From Clostridiales bacterium UBA1770 (GTDB lineage Bacteria; Bacillota; Clostridia; Oscillospirales; CAG-272), in assembly GCA_002315325.1 (NCBI GenBank), contig DCGU01000043.1, positions 1 through 37,333 on the forward strand: 37,333 bases of DNA, written 5' to 3'. Below, one piece after another: positions 1 through 8,577 of this stretch. Numbering within the stretch: the stretch's first letter is position 1; the number at the start of each line of letters is the position of its first letter. The position numbers were made by a program, and so were the translations under genes. The notes beneath the pieces were generated by a model, which was given only the letters and a program-made list of their open reading frames with translations, did not search any database and was not told the DNA's origin.

Positions 1-1
1 T

Positions 2-1297
2 GAATTTTTAGAGGTTACCTTAAGTCAAACGTTTCAGCAGTTATATAATACGGCGGACGCGCTGATTGTCGGAAAATATCTCGGCACGGCATCGTTTGCC
101 GCCGTTACCTCATCCGGGCCGCTCATCTTTTTGTTTACCAGTTTTTTCATCGGTGCAGCGCTCGGCTCCGGCGTCGTTATCTCCCGATATTTTGGGGAAG
201 GGGATACGGAGAAGGTTTCCTGTGCCGTGCACACGACCGTAACGCTGGCAATTGTTTGCGGCTTGGTTATGACGGCTGCAGGCATCTTAACAACGCCGAT
301 TATTCTGCGTTGGATGAATACCGATCCGGCCGTAATGGACGATGCCGTTACGTACTTCCGCATTTATTTTTGCGGGTCATTGGCGATTATAACGTACAAT
401 TTCTGCCGCAGCATTATGAATGCGCTCGGTGACAGTCAGCGCCCTTTATATTACCTGATAGTATCGTCGCTTATGAATATTCTTTTGGACTGGCTGTTTA
501 TCGGTGTATGGCATTTCGGCGTCGGGGCCGCAGCATTGGCAACGGTTATTTCCCAGTTTTCCAGTGTCGTTTTGTGTATGGGTCATTTGTGCCGCAGGGG
601 ACAGATATATTCCGTGACCCTGAAGAAACTCGGATTCGATGCAAAACTTCTCGGGGAAATGATCCATTACGGTGTGCCGGCGGGTATTCAAAATTCTGTC
701 ATTGGCCTCGCCAACGTCGTAGTGCAGTCCCAAATTAACACGTTTGGTGAATTTGCCACAGCCGGATACGGTGCCTATACGAAGATTGAAGGGTTCGCAT
801 TCCTGCCGATTACCAGTTTCAATATGGCAAGTACAACGTTTGTCAGCCAAAATCTCGGTGCCAAGGCATACGATCGTGCTAAAAAAGGTGCGTTGTTCAG
901 CATTGTCATCACACCACTCTTGGCAGAAGCGGTCGGTATCGTCGTTTATATTTGGGCGCCGCAGCTCATTGCATTTTTTGACGATACGACGGCTGTCATT
1001 GCGTTCGGTACGCAGGAAGCGCGCATTGCCGCACTGTTCTATTGTCTGTTGGCATTTTCGCATGCCGTGGCGTCCGTTTTGCGCGGTGCCGGGAAATCGG
1101 TATTCCCGATGGTTGTTATGCTGACCTGTTGGTGCGTTATTCGTGTCATTTATATTATGACGATGATGCACGTGTTTGGTGAAATTCGTTTCGTATACTG
1201 GGCATATCCCATCACTTGGTCACTCAGTACGGTCATTTATTTCATTTTATACCGTTGTACAGACTGGGTACACGGATTTGAACGCAAGAAGATTTAA
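2..1297 (+). CDS. MATE family multidrug/metabolite exporter, 5'-truncated
   Basis: Integral membrane Na+ or H+ antiporter of the MATE family, which exports drugs or metabolites. The reading frame is open from base 2, so the true start lies upstream of the window; 431 residues are visible and the family usually has about 450, so only some 20-25 residues are missing. The first visible segment carries the family hallmark QQLYNTADALIVGKYLG, followed by serial hydrophobic helices; the internal start at 131 is not the gene start. A second half with the matching pseudo-repeat follows (SFNMASTTFVSQNLGAKAYDRA near residue 270-290). It ends 24 bases before the FRG gene and probably shares its transcript. 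Substrate cannot be told from sequence. Family assignment is firm. Confidence 0.93.
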   Translation, partial: EFLEVTLSQTFQQLYNTADALIVGKYLGTASFAAVTSSGPLIFLFTSFFIGAALGSGVVISRYFGEGDTEKVSCAVHTTVTLAIVCGLVMTAAGILTTPIILRWMNTDPAVMDDAVTYFRIYFCGSLAIITYNFCRSIMNALGDSQRPLYYLIVSSLMNILLDWLFIGVWHFGVGAAALATVISQFSSVVLCMGHLCRRGQIYSVTLKKLGFDAKLLGEMIHYGVPAGIQNSVIGLANVVVQSQINTFGEFATAGYGAYTKIEGFAFLPITSFNMASTTFVSQNLGAKAYDRAKKGALFSIVITPLLAEAVGIVVYIWAPQLIAFFDDTTAVIAFGTQEARIAALFYCLLAFSHAVASVLRGAGKSVFPMVVMLTCWCVIRVIYIMTMMHVFGEIRFVYWAYPITWSLSTVIYFILYRCTDWVHGFERKKI

Positions 1298-1321
1298 CGC
1301 AAATCAAAGGAGGGGTCACGG

Positions 1322-2155
1322 ATGATTAAAACAGTTGTTGTTGACAGTATTGACGGTGTTATGAAAATGATTTCGGATTCGTCGTATAACGATAAAATCA
1401 ATCGTTTGCGCAGTTCCTATTATTTCCGCGGTATGCCTGACAAAAAGTTTAAAATCACGACCAGCCTGCGCCGCAACTGCAAGGATCTCTCTGCTAAAAT
1501 CGAGCCTTCCATTCTGCGCAATTTTACCAAGTATGCCATCGGCATGGACCCCACGCTCGCCGCATCTGTTTGGAAACAAATGATGGTGGGACAGCACCAT
1601 GGTCTGCCGACGCGTCTTTTGGATTGGACACGCTCCCCGTTAATTGCATTGCATTTTGCCAATTCCGAAAACGATTTCGATAAACTGGATAAACGCGATT
1701 CCGTTGTTTGGCGCATCGATATGCAGGAAACCAACCGGCTGCTTCCGCCAAAGTACGTGGAAGCGTTGGATAAAGAAAGCGCGTTCGTCTTCTCCATTGA
1801 TTCTTTATCCAAAATTGCCCCCACGATAGAACAGTATGATGCCGATATGGGCAGCAGCGCGTTCGTGAATATCGAACCGCCTTCCGTTGACCAGCGAATC
1901 ATCAACCAGTATTCGTTTTTCAGCATTATTCCGTCCGGCATCACGGATATCGAGGCTTTTTTGGATGCCAACACGCAGAACACCGTCCGCTTTATCATTA
2001 AAAAAGAGATTCGGTGGGACGTGCGTGATTTGCTGGACCAGTATAACGTCGGTGACCGTATTTTATATCCGGGTCTTGATGGTTTGTCGCGTTCGTTGGC
2101 GCGTCATTATTTTGTCAAACAACAGCCCCAAGCCCCTGACGGAAAGGACACTTGA
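1322..2155 (+). CDS. FRG domain-containing protein
   Basis: 277-residue soluble protein with an FRG domain, named for its Phe-Arg-Gly motif. The motif is visible as YYFRG near residue 36, and the second conserved block, GQHHGLPTRLLDWTRSPLIA, lies near residue 91-110. The domain's biochemical activity is not established to my knowledge; FRG proteins occur singly and in phage- and defence-linked loci. The start is supported by an AAGGAGGGG ribosome site 8-10 bases upstream. The stop codon abuts the ATG of the next gene with no gap, so it is translationally coupled to a sugar ABC transporter, and a MATE exporter precedes it. No signal peptide or membrane segment. Function unknown; the domain call is confident. 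Confidence 0.85.
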   Translation: MIKTVVVDSIDGVMKMISDSSYNDKINRLRSSYYFRGMPDKKFKITTSLRRNCKDLSAKIEPSILRNFTKYAIGMDPTLAASVWKQMMVGQHHGLPTRLLDWTRSPLIALHFANSENDFDKLDKRDSVVWRIDMQETNRLLPPKYVEALDKESAFVFSIDSLSKIAPTIEQYDADMGSSAFVNIEPPSVDQRIINQYSFFSIIPSGITDIEAFLDANTQNTVRFIIKKEIRWDVRDLLDQYNVGDRILYPGLDGLSRSLARHYFVKQQPQAPDGKDT

Positions 2156-3052
2156 ATGGATAAAAAATCACAACAATACAAAGCGTGGTTGTACTTGCTG
2201 CCGGCATTGCTGTTCCTCGGCGTATTTATGGTGTATCCCTTGGTGGACGTTATCGTGTATTCGTTCGAGGAAGGGTATAATTCCGCATCACAGACTTTTT
2301 CCGGCATAGGCCTTTACAACTATTCTAAGGTTTTGCACGATACCTATTTCCTGCAGGCAGTGAAAAATACGTTTTTGATGGTCATTATCACCGTGCCGGT
2401 TTCCACCGGTTTGGCGCTGCTCATCTCCCTGGGATTGAACGCCGTTAAACCCCTGCGGCAGCTGTTCCAAACAGTTTATTTTTTGCCGTACGTAACCAAC
2501 ACGTTGGCAGTCGGTCTTGTTTTTATGATATTGTTTAAAAACAACGGATCGTCTCTCGGTTTGGTCAATGCAATGGTGCAGGCACTCGGCGGTAATCCCG
2601 TTGATTTTATTGACGGTCCCTATTGGGCAAAAATGTTCGTGACCTGTCTGTATACCGTGTGGGTGGTAATGCCTTTTAAAATCTTGATTTTGACAGCTGC
2701 TTTGGCATCGGTCAGACAGGATTATTACAACGCCGCCAAAATAGACGGGACGTCCCGGTTCCGCATCTTTACCAAGATAACGCTGCCGATGATTTCTCCC
2801 ACTGTCTTTTATTTGGTCATTACCGGTTTTATCGGCGCGTTTAAAGCGTACAGCGATGAGGTTGCACTCTTCGGAACGGATTTGAACGAGGCCGGTATGA
2901 ATACGATTGTCGGTTACGTTTACGATATGTTGTACGGCAACGGCGGCGGGTATCCGTCATACGCTTCTGCAGCGGCCATCATTTTGTTCTTTATTGTATT
3001 GACCATTACCGTAATCAACCTGATGGTCAGCAAAAAGAACGTGCAGTATTAA
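2156..3052 (+). CDS. Sugar ABC transporter permease, MalF/UgpA type
   Basis: First membrane subunit of a CUT1-type (oligosaccharide) importer in the cytoplasmic membrane. 298 residues with six predicted hydrophobic helices, starting with a short charged N-terminus (MDKKSQQYK) and helix 1. The EAA loop that docks on the ATPase is visible as YYNAAKIDGTSRFRIFTKI near residue 189-207. The ATG immediately follows the stop of the FRG gene, with GGAAAGGA as ribosome site. The partner permease starts 10 bases after its stop and the binding protein follows. No ATPase gene is in the cluster, so a shared MsmX-type ATPase is likely (inference). Transported sugar unknown. Confidence 0.95.
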   Translation: MDKKSQQYKAWLYLLPALLFLGVFMVYPLVDVIVYSFEEGYNSASQTFSGIGLYNYSKVLHDTYFLQAVKNTFLMVIITVPVSTGLALLISLGLNAVKPLRQLFQTVYFLPYVTNTLAVGLVFMILFKNNGSSLGLVNAMVQALGGNPVDFIDGPYWAKMFVTCLYTVWVVMPFKILILTAALASVRQDYYNAAKIDGTSRFRIFTKITLPMISPTVFYLVITGFIGAFKAYSDEVALFGTDLNEAGMNTIVGYVYDMLYGNGGGYPSYASAAAIILFFIVLTITVINLMVSKKNVQY

Positions 3053-3062
3053 GGAGGGCCGT

Positions 3063-3944
3063 ATGTTGCAATTGCAAACGCTTGACTATCAAAAAATTGA
3101 ACGCGCGTCCGAAAAACGCAAAAAAATACTGCATATTTTCATTTATTTGCTGTTGGCGCTTTGGGCTGTCGTCGTGCTGTTCCCGTTCTATTGGATGATT
3201 TTGACGTCCGTCAAATCGCAGGGGGCTTACGATGCGGAACTCGTTCCCGCTTTTTTTACCCTCCGTCCGACGCTGCAAAATTACGTAACAGCGTTTTCAG
3301 CCGTTAAACTCGGCCGCTATTTCTTTAACTCCGTTTTGTTTACGGTAGTGACGACGGCGTTGATGATGGTTGTCATTATTCCGGCTGCCTATGCTTTTTC
3401 GCGGTTGAATTTCCGCGGCAAAAACTTGGCATTCACCGCATTCCTGGCATTGATGATGATCCCCAACGAGCTGGTGATTATCACCAATTTTGTCACTATT
3501 ACCAACCTTGGGCTGCGGAACACGTTTACCGGTTTGATTCTGCCGTCCGTAACGTCTGTTTTTTATATTTACCTGTTAAAAGAAAACTTTGCCGGCGTAT
3601 CGGATAATTTGTATTATGCAGCAAAGGTGGACGGAACGTCCGATTTCAAATATATGTGCAAAGTAATGATTCCCGTTTGCCGTCCCACCGTTGTAACGGT
3701 CGTATTACTGAAGATTATTGAATGCTGGAATAACTACGTATGGCCGCATCTCATCACGGATAACGAGGCATATTTTCTTGTTTCCAATGGTATCCAGGAG
3801 ATACGGCAAAGCGGGTTCGGCCGCGAAAACGTGCCCGGTATGATGGCAGCTGTCGTCGTGATTTCCGTGCCGTTGATTGTGCTGTTTTTACTGTTCCGCA
3901 AACAGGTAATGGCCGGCGTGGCAAGGGGAGGTACAAAGGGATGA
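3063..3944 (+). CDS. Sugar ABC transporter permease, MalG/UgpE type
   Basis: Second membrane subunit of the CUT1 importer, 293 residues, six predicted helices. The family start pattern is seen near residues 38-50 (FPFYWMILTSVKS), and the EAA loop is YYAAKVDGTSDFKYM near residue 183-197. Ribosome site AAGGAGGG lies 5 bases before the ATG. The stop overlaps the ATG of the solute-binding protein by 4 bases (ATGA at 3941-3944), so the three transporter genes are translationally coupled. The relatively long N-terminal cytosolic arm (about 22 residues) is normal for MalG-type subunits. Confidence 0.95.
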   Translation: MLQLQTLDYQKIERASEKRKKILHIFIYLLLALWAVVVLFPFYWMILTSVKSQGAYDAELVPAFFTLRPTLQNYVTAFSAVKLGRYFFNSVLFTVVTTALMMVVIIPAAYAFSRLNFRGKNLAFTAFLALMMIPNELVIITNFVTITNLGLRNTFTGLILPSVTSVFYIYLLKENFAGVSDNLYYAAKVDGTSDFKYMCKVMIPVCRPTVVTVVLLKIIECWNNYVWPHLITDNEAYFLVSNGIQEIRQSGFGRENVPGMMAAVVVISVPLIVLFLLFRKQVMAGVARGGTKG

Positions 3945-5545
3945 AAAAGATTCTTTGTTTTGTACTTCTATCCATGATTTTACTGTCATCAACGTGTGCC
4001 CTGACGTCTTGTCACGGCGTGCGTGCCGCAGCGGCGTTTTCAATGCCGGAATCATTTGATACGCAAAGTGATATCCATATCACGTTTTGGTATAAAAACG
4101 ATACCAACAAAACGCAGGTGGATATCTATGAAAAGGCCGTTTCCGATTTTGAAGCGTTATATCCCAACGTGCATATCACAACGCGGCCTTTTACGGATTA
4201 TAAAGAGATTTACAATAACGTCATTACAAATATTCAAACGGGTACGACACCCAACGTTTGTATCACGTATCCGGACCATATTGCCACGTATATGCAGGGC
4301 ACCAATATCGTTGTCCCGTTGGATGAATTGTTTGCCGATGAAAAATACGGATTCGGGGGCAGTGAACTCCTGTTTGACGGACCGGATGCTGACGAAATGG
4401 TTGAAAAGTTCCTGTCCGAATGCAGGATAGACGGCGCCTATTACGCCGTGCCGTATATGCGGTCTACCGAGGCCTGTTATATCAATGCGGATTTCGTGGA
4501 AAAGCTCGGCTATGCCGTGCCGGACGTGCTGACGTGGGATTTCATTTGGGAAGTGTCCGAGGCCGCCATGGCCAAAAATGAGGACGGTACGTTCGTCGTC
4601 AACGGGCAAACCGAAATGATTCCGTTCATTTATAAGTCCACGGATAACATGATGATTTCCATGCTGAAACAGTTAAACGCCGGCTATTCCGACGATGACG
4701 GCAACGTGCTGCTTTTCAATGACGAAACCGAAAAAATATTATATACCGTTGCAGAACACGTAAAAACAGGCGCTTTTTCAACGTTTAATATTTCCAGTTA
4801 TCCCGGCAACTGGCTCAATGCAGGGCAGTGTATTTTTGCCATTGACTCAACGGCAGGCGCTACCTGGATGGGTGCGCAGGCAATGCATCAAGACATTGCG
4901 GCCGAAAGCATGGTTGACTTTACAACGGTTGTTCGTCCGATCCCGCAATACGATGCGGATAATCCGCAAATGATTTCGCAGGGACCTTCTATTTGCATTT
5001 TTAATAAAGAGAATCCGCAGGAAGTATTGGCGTCCTGGTTGTTTACGCAGTATTTGCTCACCAATGACGTACAAATTGCATATTCCCAAACCGAAGGGTA
5101 TCTGCCCGTAACAACAAAAGCACTCGAGAGCGCTGAATACCTTGACTATTTATCCCGTGCCGGGGAAGATAACGAATTGTACTATCAAACGAAAATAGAC
5201 GCTGCCAAACTGACGCTGGAAAACGTAAATAATACGTTTATCACGCCTGTTTTCAACGGCTCGGCTTCTCTGCGTATTGCTGCCGGACAGTTGATTGAAA
5301 ACGTTGCAAAAGCCATTCGCCGTAACCAAACGGTGAACGATGCCTATTTGACCGATTTATACGATCGTATGACAACGTTGTATTTAAAAGTCGAGACGGC
5401 GCAGGCCGGGACCGATTTGGGACCGTTGCCTAAAACGTCAGTCGTTTTATTGGTTGTTCTATGCGTTTCCTGGTCCGGAATAGTTGCGGTTGCTTTGTCC
5501 AAATATGTGCGCGGAAAACGGCGCGAAAAGGTACCTCATTCTTGA
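3941..5545 (+). CDS. Extracellular solute-binding lipoprotein with C-terminal membrane segment
   Basis: Sugar-binding component of the upstream CUT1 importer (SBP_bac_1 family). A signal peptide ends in a lipobox (LTSC, Cys at residue 24), so the protein should be lipidated and tethered outside the membrane. The mature domain starts with the typical strand DIHITFWYKNDT and has the family blocks GTTPNVCITYPD and AVPYMRSTEACYIN. Length is 534 residues, about 100 above a usual sugar-binding protein. The extra part ends in a hydrophobic stretch near residues 500-521 (VVLLVVLCVSWSGIVAVALS) followed by a basic tail (RGKRREK), which looks like a second, C-terminal membrane anchor. That is unusual for this family. 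Start overlaps the upstream permease stop. Confidence 0.92.
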   Translation: MKKILCFVLLSMILLSSTCALTSCHGVRAAAAFSMPESFDTQSDIHITFWYKNDTNKTQVDIYEKAVSDFEALYPNVHITTRPFTDYKEIYNNVITNIQTGTTPNVCITYPDHIATYMQGTNIVVPLDELFADEKYGFGGSELLFDGPDADEMVEKFLSECRIDGAYYAVPYMRSTEACYINADFVEKLGYAVPDVLTWDFIWEVSEAAMAKNEDGTFVVNGQTEMIPFIYKSTDNMMISMLKQLNAGYSDDDGNVLLFNDETEKILYTVAEHVKTGAFSTFNISSYPGNWLNAGQCIFAIDSTAGATWMGAQAMHQDIAAESMVDFTTVVRPIPQYDADNPQMISQGPSICIFNKENPQEVLASWLFTQYLLTNDVQIAYSQTEGYLPVTTKALESAEYLDYLSRAGEDNELYYQTKIDAAKLTLENVNNTFITPVFNGSASLRIAAGQLIENVAKAIRRNQTVNDAYLTDLYDRMTTLYLKVETAQAGTDLGPLPKTSVVLLVVLCVSWSGIVAVALSKYVRGKRREKVPHS

Positions 5546-5570
5546 CTTTAAAGTGCCTTTGCAGTATAAT
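5542..5570 (+). promoter_or_regulatory. Sigma-70 promoter for the OB-fold-like lipoprotein
   Basis: TTGACT (-35, 5542-5547) and TATAAT (-10, 5565-5570) are separated by exactly 17 bases. The -35 box overlaps the stop codon of the binding protein. A small hairpin, CTGCC-CATA-GGCAG at 5586-5599, lies at the start of the expected transcript and could stabilise the mRNA. Confidence 0.8.
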
Positions 5571-5621
5571 TATAACAAACAAATCCTGCCCATAGGCAGA
5601 AAATAAAAAGGAGTGTTCCCC

Positions 5622-6368
5622 ATGAAAAAAATTCTCGCTCTGTTGTTGGTTGCCGTAATGGCGTTGACCGTTCTGGTTGCCTGCGGTGATAAAAAGGTTG
5701 ACGTCAATGCGAAGTCCGAAGGTTCTATGACCTACGCACAGTTTGACGCTGCCGCTCTCGATACCAAGGTTGTCATCGAGGGTTACGTTCAGTCCGTTGC
5801 ATATGCACAGGCATATGGTAACGCCAGCCTCTTCCTGGCTGACGGCGACGGTGCTTATTACGTATACCGCATTGCCTGCGATGACGCTTTGGCTGCAAAG
5901 CTGACCGTTGGCGCCAAGGTTAAAGTTACCGGTTACAAAGCTGCTTGGGCCGGCGAAGTTGAAATCAACTGCGACGGCGATACCGAAGCAAAAATTGAAG
6001 TGCTGGAAGGCAACTACGTTGCTCCCGCAAAGGACGTTACCGCTCTGCTCGGTACGGACGATCTGATTAAGAACATCAATGCTCTGGTTGCTGTTAAGGG
6101 CTTGAAGGTTGAAGCTGCTAACGAAGCAGGCGACGCTTTCCTGTACAACTGGGACGGTTCCGGTTCCGAAGGCAGCGACCTATACTTCAACGTTTCTCTG
6201 AATGGTACGACCTATCAGTTTACCGTTGAATCCAGCGAATGCGGTGCCGATACCGACGTATACAAGGCTGTAAAGGCACTTAAGGTCGGCGACACCATTG
6301 ACGTGGAAGGTTTCCTGTACTGGTACAACGGTGCACAGCCTCACGTAACCAAGGTTGTTGTAAAATAA
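5622..6368 (+). CDS. Small lipoprotein with two OB-fold-like domains, apparently highly expressed
   Basis: 248-residue predicted lipoprotein. The signal peptide MKKILALLLVAVMALTVLVA ends at a lipobox Cys (residue 21). The mature part seems to contain two similar beta-rich units, about residues 40-125 and 135-248; each begins with a pattern like TKVVIEGYVQSV or INALVAVKGLKVEA and ends with VGAKVKVTGY or VGDTIDVEGF, as in OB-fold proteins of the tRNA_anti-like or BOF type. No function is known. The start is the ATG at 5622, 9 bases past the AAAAGGAG site; a GTG at 5613 is in frame but lies on the ribosome site. Strong promoter, AAG/AAC-rich codons and a private terminator suggest a single, abundant transcript. 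Confidence 0.8.
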   Translation: MKKILALLLVAVMALTVLVACGDKKVDVNAKSEGSMTYAQFDAAALDTKVVIEGYVQSVAYAQAYGNASLFLADGDGAYYVYRIACDDALAAKLTVGAKVKVTGYKAAWAGEVEINCDGDTEAKIEVLEGNYVAPAKDVTALLGTDDLIKNINALVAVKGLKVEAANEAGDAFLYNWDGSGSEGSDLYFNVSLNGTTYQFTVESSECGADTDVYKAVKALKVGDTIDVEGFLYWYNGAQPHVTKVVVK

Positions 6369-6391
6369 GTTACGTTCACTAAAATAATTTT

Positions 6392-6428
6392 AACAGCGGC
6401 AGAAATCAGCGTTTCTGTCGCTGTTTTT
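6392..6428 (+). terminator. Rho-independent terminator
   Basis: A 14-base-pair stem (6392-6405 with 6412-6425, one G-U pair) with a 6-base loop runs into five Ts at 6424-6428. It closes the lipoprotein transcript 23 bases after the stop and lies directly upstream of the DUF5107 gene, so expression of that gene depends on read-through or on a promoter I could not identify. Confidence 0.9.
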
Positions 6429-6448
6429 CAAAAAGAGAGGGAACAACC

Positions 6449-8560
6449 ATGTCTTTTAAACGTTCAAAAATGATTATCCCCGGTTCCATACCTGCACAAA
6501 CCAATCCTTTGCCGCAATTCAGACGTTCTTTGGGGTTTTCAACGTTTACAGCTGCCCCGTCATTTCCCGATAAATTAAAAGAAGGCCTGGGAACCGCGAA
6601 CCGTATCCTGCCTTACGAAATGCAGGACCGGTATTCACGTTCTGATGAGCTTGTGACGTTAGAAACGTTTATCCTTGAAAACAAACGTTTGCGTGCGACT
6701 TTCACGCCCGGGTTCGGCGGCAAATTATGGTCGCTGTTCGATAAAAAGCAAAACAGGGAATTGTTGTTTGCAAATACCGTATGTCGCCCCGGTAACCTGG
6801 CGATCCGAAACGCTTGGACGTCCGGCGGTATCGAGTGGAACTTCGGTAATATCGGGCACCATGCGTTTACCTGCTCCGACGTGTTCGCCGCAAAGCTGAC
6901 GGGCGAGGATGGGGAAGAATTCGTGCGGATTTATGAGTACGAACGTATGAAGGAATGTGTGTATCAAGCGGATTTTCATTTGCCTAAAAATGCCGACGTT
7001 CTTTTTGCACACGTTAAGGTGTGGAATCCCAATGATTTTGATACCACAACCTATTGGTGGACGAACATTGCCGTGCCGGAGGACGGTCATACGCGTGTTC
7101 TCTCGTCCACGGAAGAGGCTATTATTTTGGGCGGCAGTGAAGGGCTGACACTGGAAAAGTTGCCGAATATTTCTGTATTTCCCGGCGATATGTCCTATCC
7201 CTTAACGGCAGACCGCAGTTACGATTATTTCTTCCAATGTCCGGATACGGCAAAAACGGCGTGGGAAGCGTCGGCTGACAAAGAAGGCAATCTCTTTTTC
7301 AATTTGACGACAGCGCCTCTGCTGTATCATAAAATGTTTTGCTGGGGCAGTCACGCCTCCGGTCAGCATTGGCAGGAATATTTGTCTGAACCCGGTAAAG
7401 GGTATTACGTGGAACTCCAATCCGGGTATGCCCGTTCGCAGCTCCATGACCGCGTCTTCAAGGCAGGCGAGGTCATCGAGTGGACGCAGTGCTTCGGCGG
7501 TACGGCAGGTGAAAAAGCAATCGTTCACGGCGCGGATTATTCTGCAGCCGGCCGTTGTACCGCCTCTGCCATCGCAGCCGTAATGACGCAGGAACAGCTG
7601 TTGAAGTTTGATGCGCAATTTGCGATGGATGCCAAGATACCGGTGTGTGAAAAGGATATTTTCAATTTTGGTTCCGGTTGGGGTGCTTTGGAAAACAAAC
7701 GTCGCGCACGCTTCGGTGAAAAGCCGCTCGGCAATTCTGTATGCTTCCCGGACAATACGCTCGGTGACGAACAGGCACCGTGGCTTACCCTTTTGCAAAC
7801 CAATCGGTTGCCCGTTCCGGAAGTAAAAGAAAAACCTGCCTCCTGGATGATCAGTGAAAAGTGGCGTCAAATATTGGAAAACAGTATGATAACAGAGGGT
7901 TGCACCGACTGGTACAGTTTGCTGCACGACGGCGTCATGCTGTATGAAAAATGGGAAAATGCCCGTGTCGCTTCAGAAGCCAAGGATTGGCAGGATGCCG
8001 ATTTATATGCCGAAAAGGCGTTGGATGCTTGGAAGGCGTCTGTTGAAAAGCTTCCTTCTGCCTGGGCCTATCGGAACATAGCCGTATGGTGGCAAAACAA
8101 AGGGGACGTAAAACAGGCACAAACGTATTATGAAAAGGCGATGGCGCTGGGGGCAGCAGAAATGGATTTTGCGTTTGCCGTTGAGTATCTGCACTTGTTA
8201 AGCAGACAAAAACTCTACGCTGATGCCTGGCGTTTTTATTCCACGTTGCCCCAGACTGTACAAAAGACCGACCGCGTCATGCTGACGGTTGCACTTGCCG
8301 GGTTGGAATGCGGGCAAACCGAATTCTTACAGGAAGTCTTTACGCGCGACTTTGCCGATATTCGGGAAGGGGAATGTTCCTTAACGGATTTGTGGTTCCG
8401 CTATCAGGCACTTTTACTGGCTCGTCAGCGGCAATTGGATGAGAATGACGATGAAGTTATGGCACAGCTTGTCGAAGAAGCAACCGATACCTGCCCGCCG
8501 CCTGCTTCTATTGATTTCCGTCAGTCGGTTTCCCGTACGAAAAAGTATCAACCCAGATAA
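6449..8560 (+). CDS. DUF5107 and TPR domain-containing protein
   Basis: 703-residue cytosolic protein without signal peptide. The N-terminal half (about residues 55-340) matches DUF5107, a beta-sandwich galactose-mutarotase-like fold seen in carbohydrate loci; recognisable blocks are TPGFGGKLWSLFDKKQ, GGIEWNFGNIGHHA and CWGSHASGQHWQEY. The C-terminal part (about 490-690) is helical and TPR-like, with WAYRNIAVWWQNKGDVKQA as the clearest repeat. Known longer relatives exceed 1000 residues, so this is a short form. Ribosome site GAGAGGG. It lies between a lipoprotein and a Gly-rich membrane protein. A role in glycan processing is inferred from the fold and neighbours; no catalytic residues can be named. 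Confidence 0.82.
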   Translation: MSFKRSKMIIPGSIPAQTNPLPQFRRSLGFSTFTAAPSFPDKLKEGLGTANRILPYEMQDRYSRSDELVTLETFILENKRLRATFTPGFGGKLWSLFDKKQNRELLFANTVCRPGNLAIRNAWTSGGIEWNFGNIGHHAFTCSDVFAAKLTGEDGEEFVRIYEYERMKECVYQADFHLPKNADVLFAHVKVWNPNDFDTTTYWWTNIAVPEDGHTRVLSSTEEAIILGGSEGLTLEKLPNISVFPGDMSYPLTADRSYDYFFQCPDTAKTAWEASADKEGNLFFNLTTAPLLYHKMFCWGSHASGQHWQEYLSEPGKGYYVELQSGYARSQLHDRVFKAGEVIEWTQCFGGTAGEKAIVHGADYSAAGRCTASAIAAVMTQEQLLKFDAQFAMDAKIPVCEKDIFNFGSGWGALENKRRARFGEKPLGNSVCFPDNTLGDEQAPWLTLLQTNRLPVPEVKEKPASWMISEKWRQILENSMITEGCTDWYSLLHDGVMLYEKWENARVASEAKDWQDADLYAEKALDAWKASVEKLPSAWAYRNIAVWWQNKGDVKQAQTYYEKAMALGAAEMDFAFAVEYLHLLSRQKLYADAWRFYSTLPQTVQKTDRVMLTVALAGLECGQTEFLQEVFTRDFADIREGECSLTDLWFRYQALLLARQRQLDENDDEVMAQLVEEATDTCPPPASIDFRQSVSRTKKYQPR

Positions 8561-8577
8561 TTCAGGAGGTATAGATT

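Noticed and set aside
5613..5621. GTG start for the OB-like lipoprotein
   Set aside because: It lies on the ribosome site itself; the ATG at 5622 gives a standard signal peptide.
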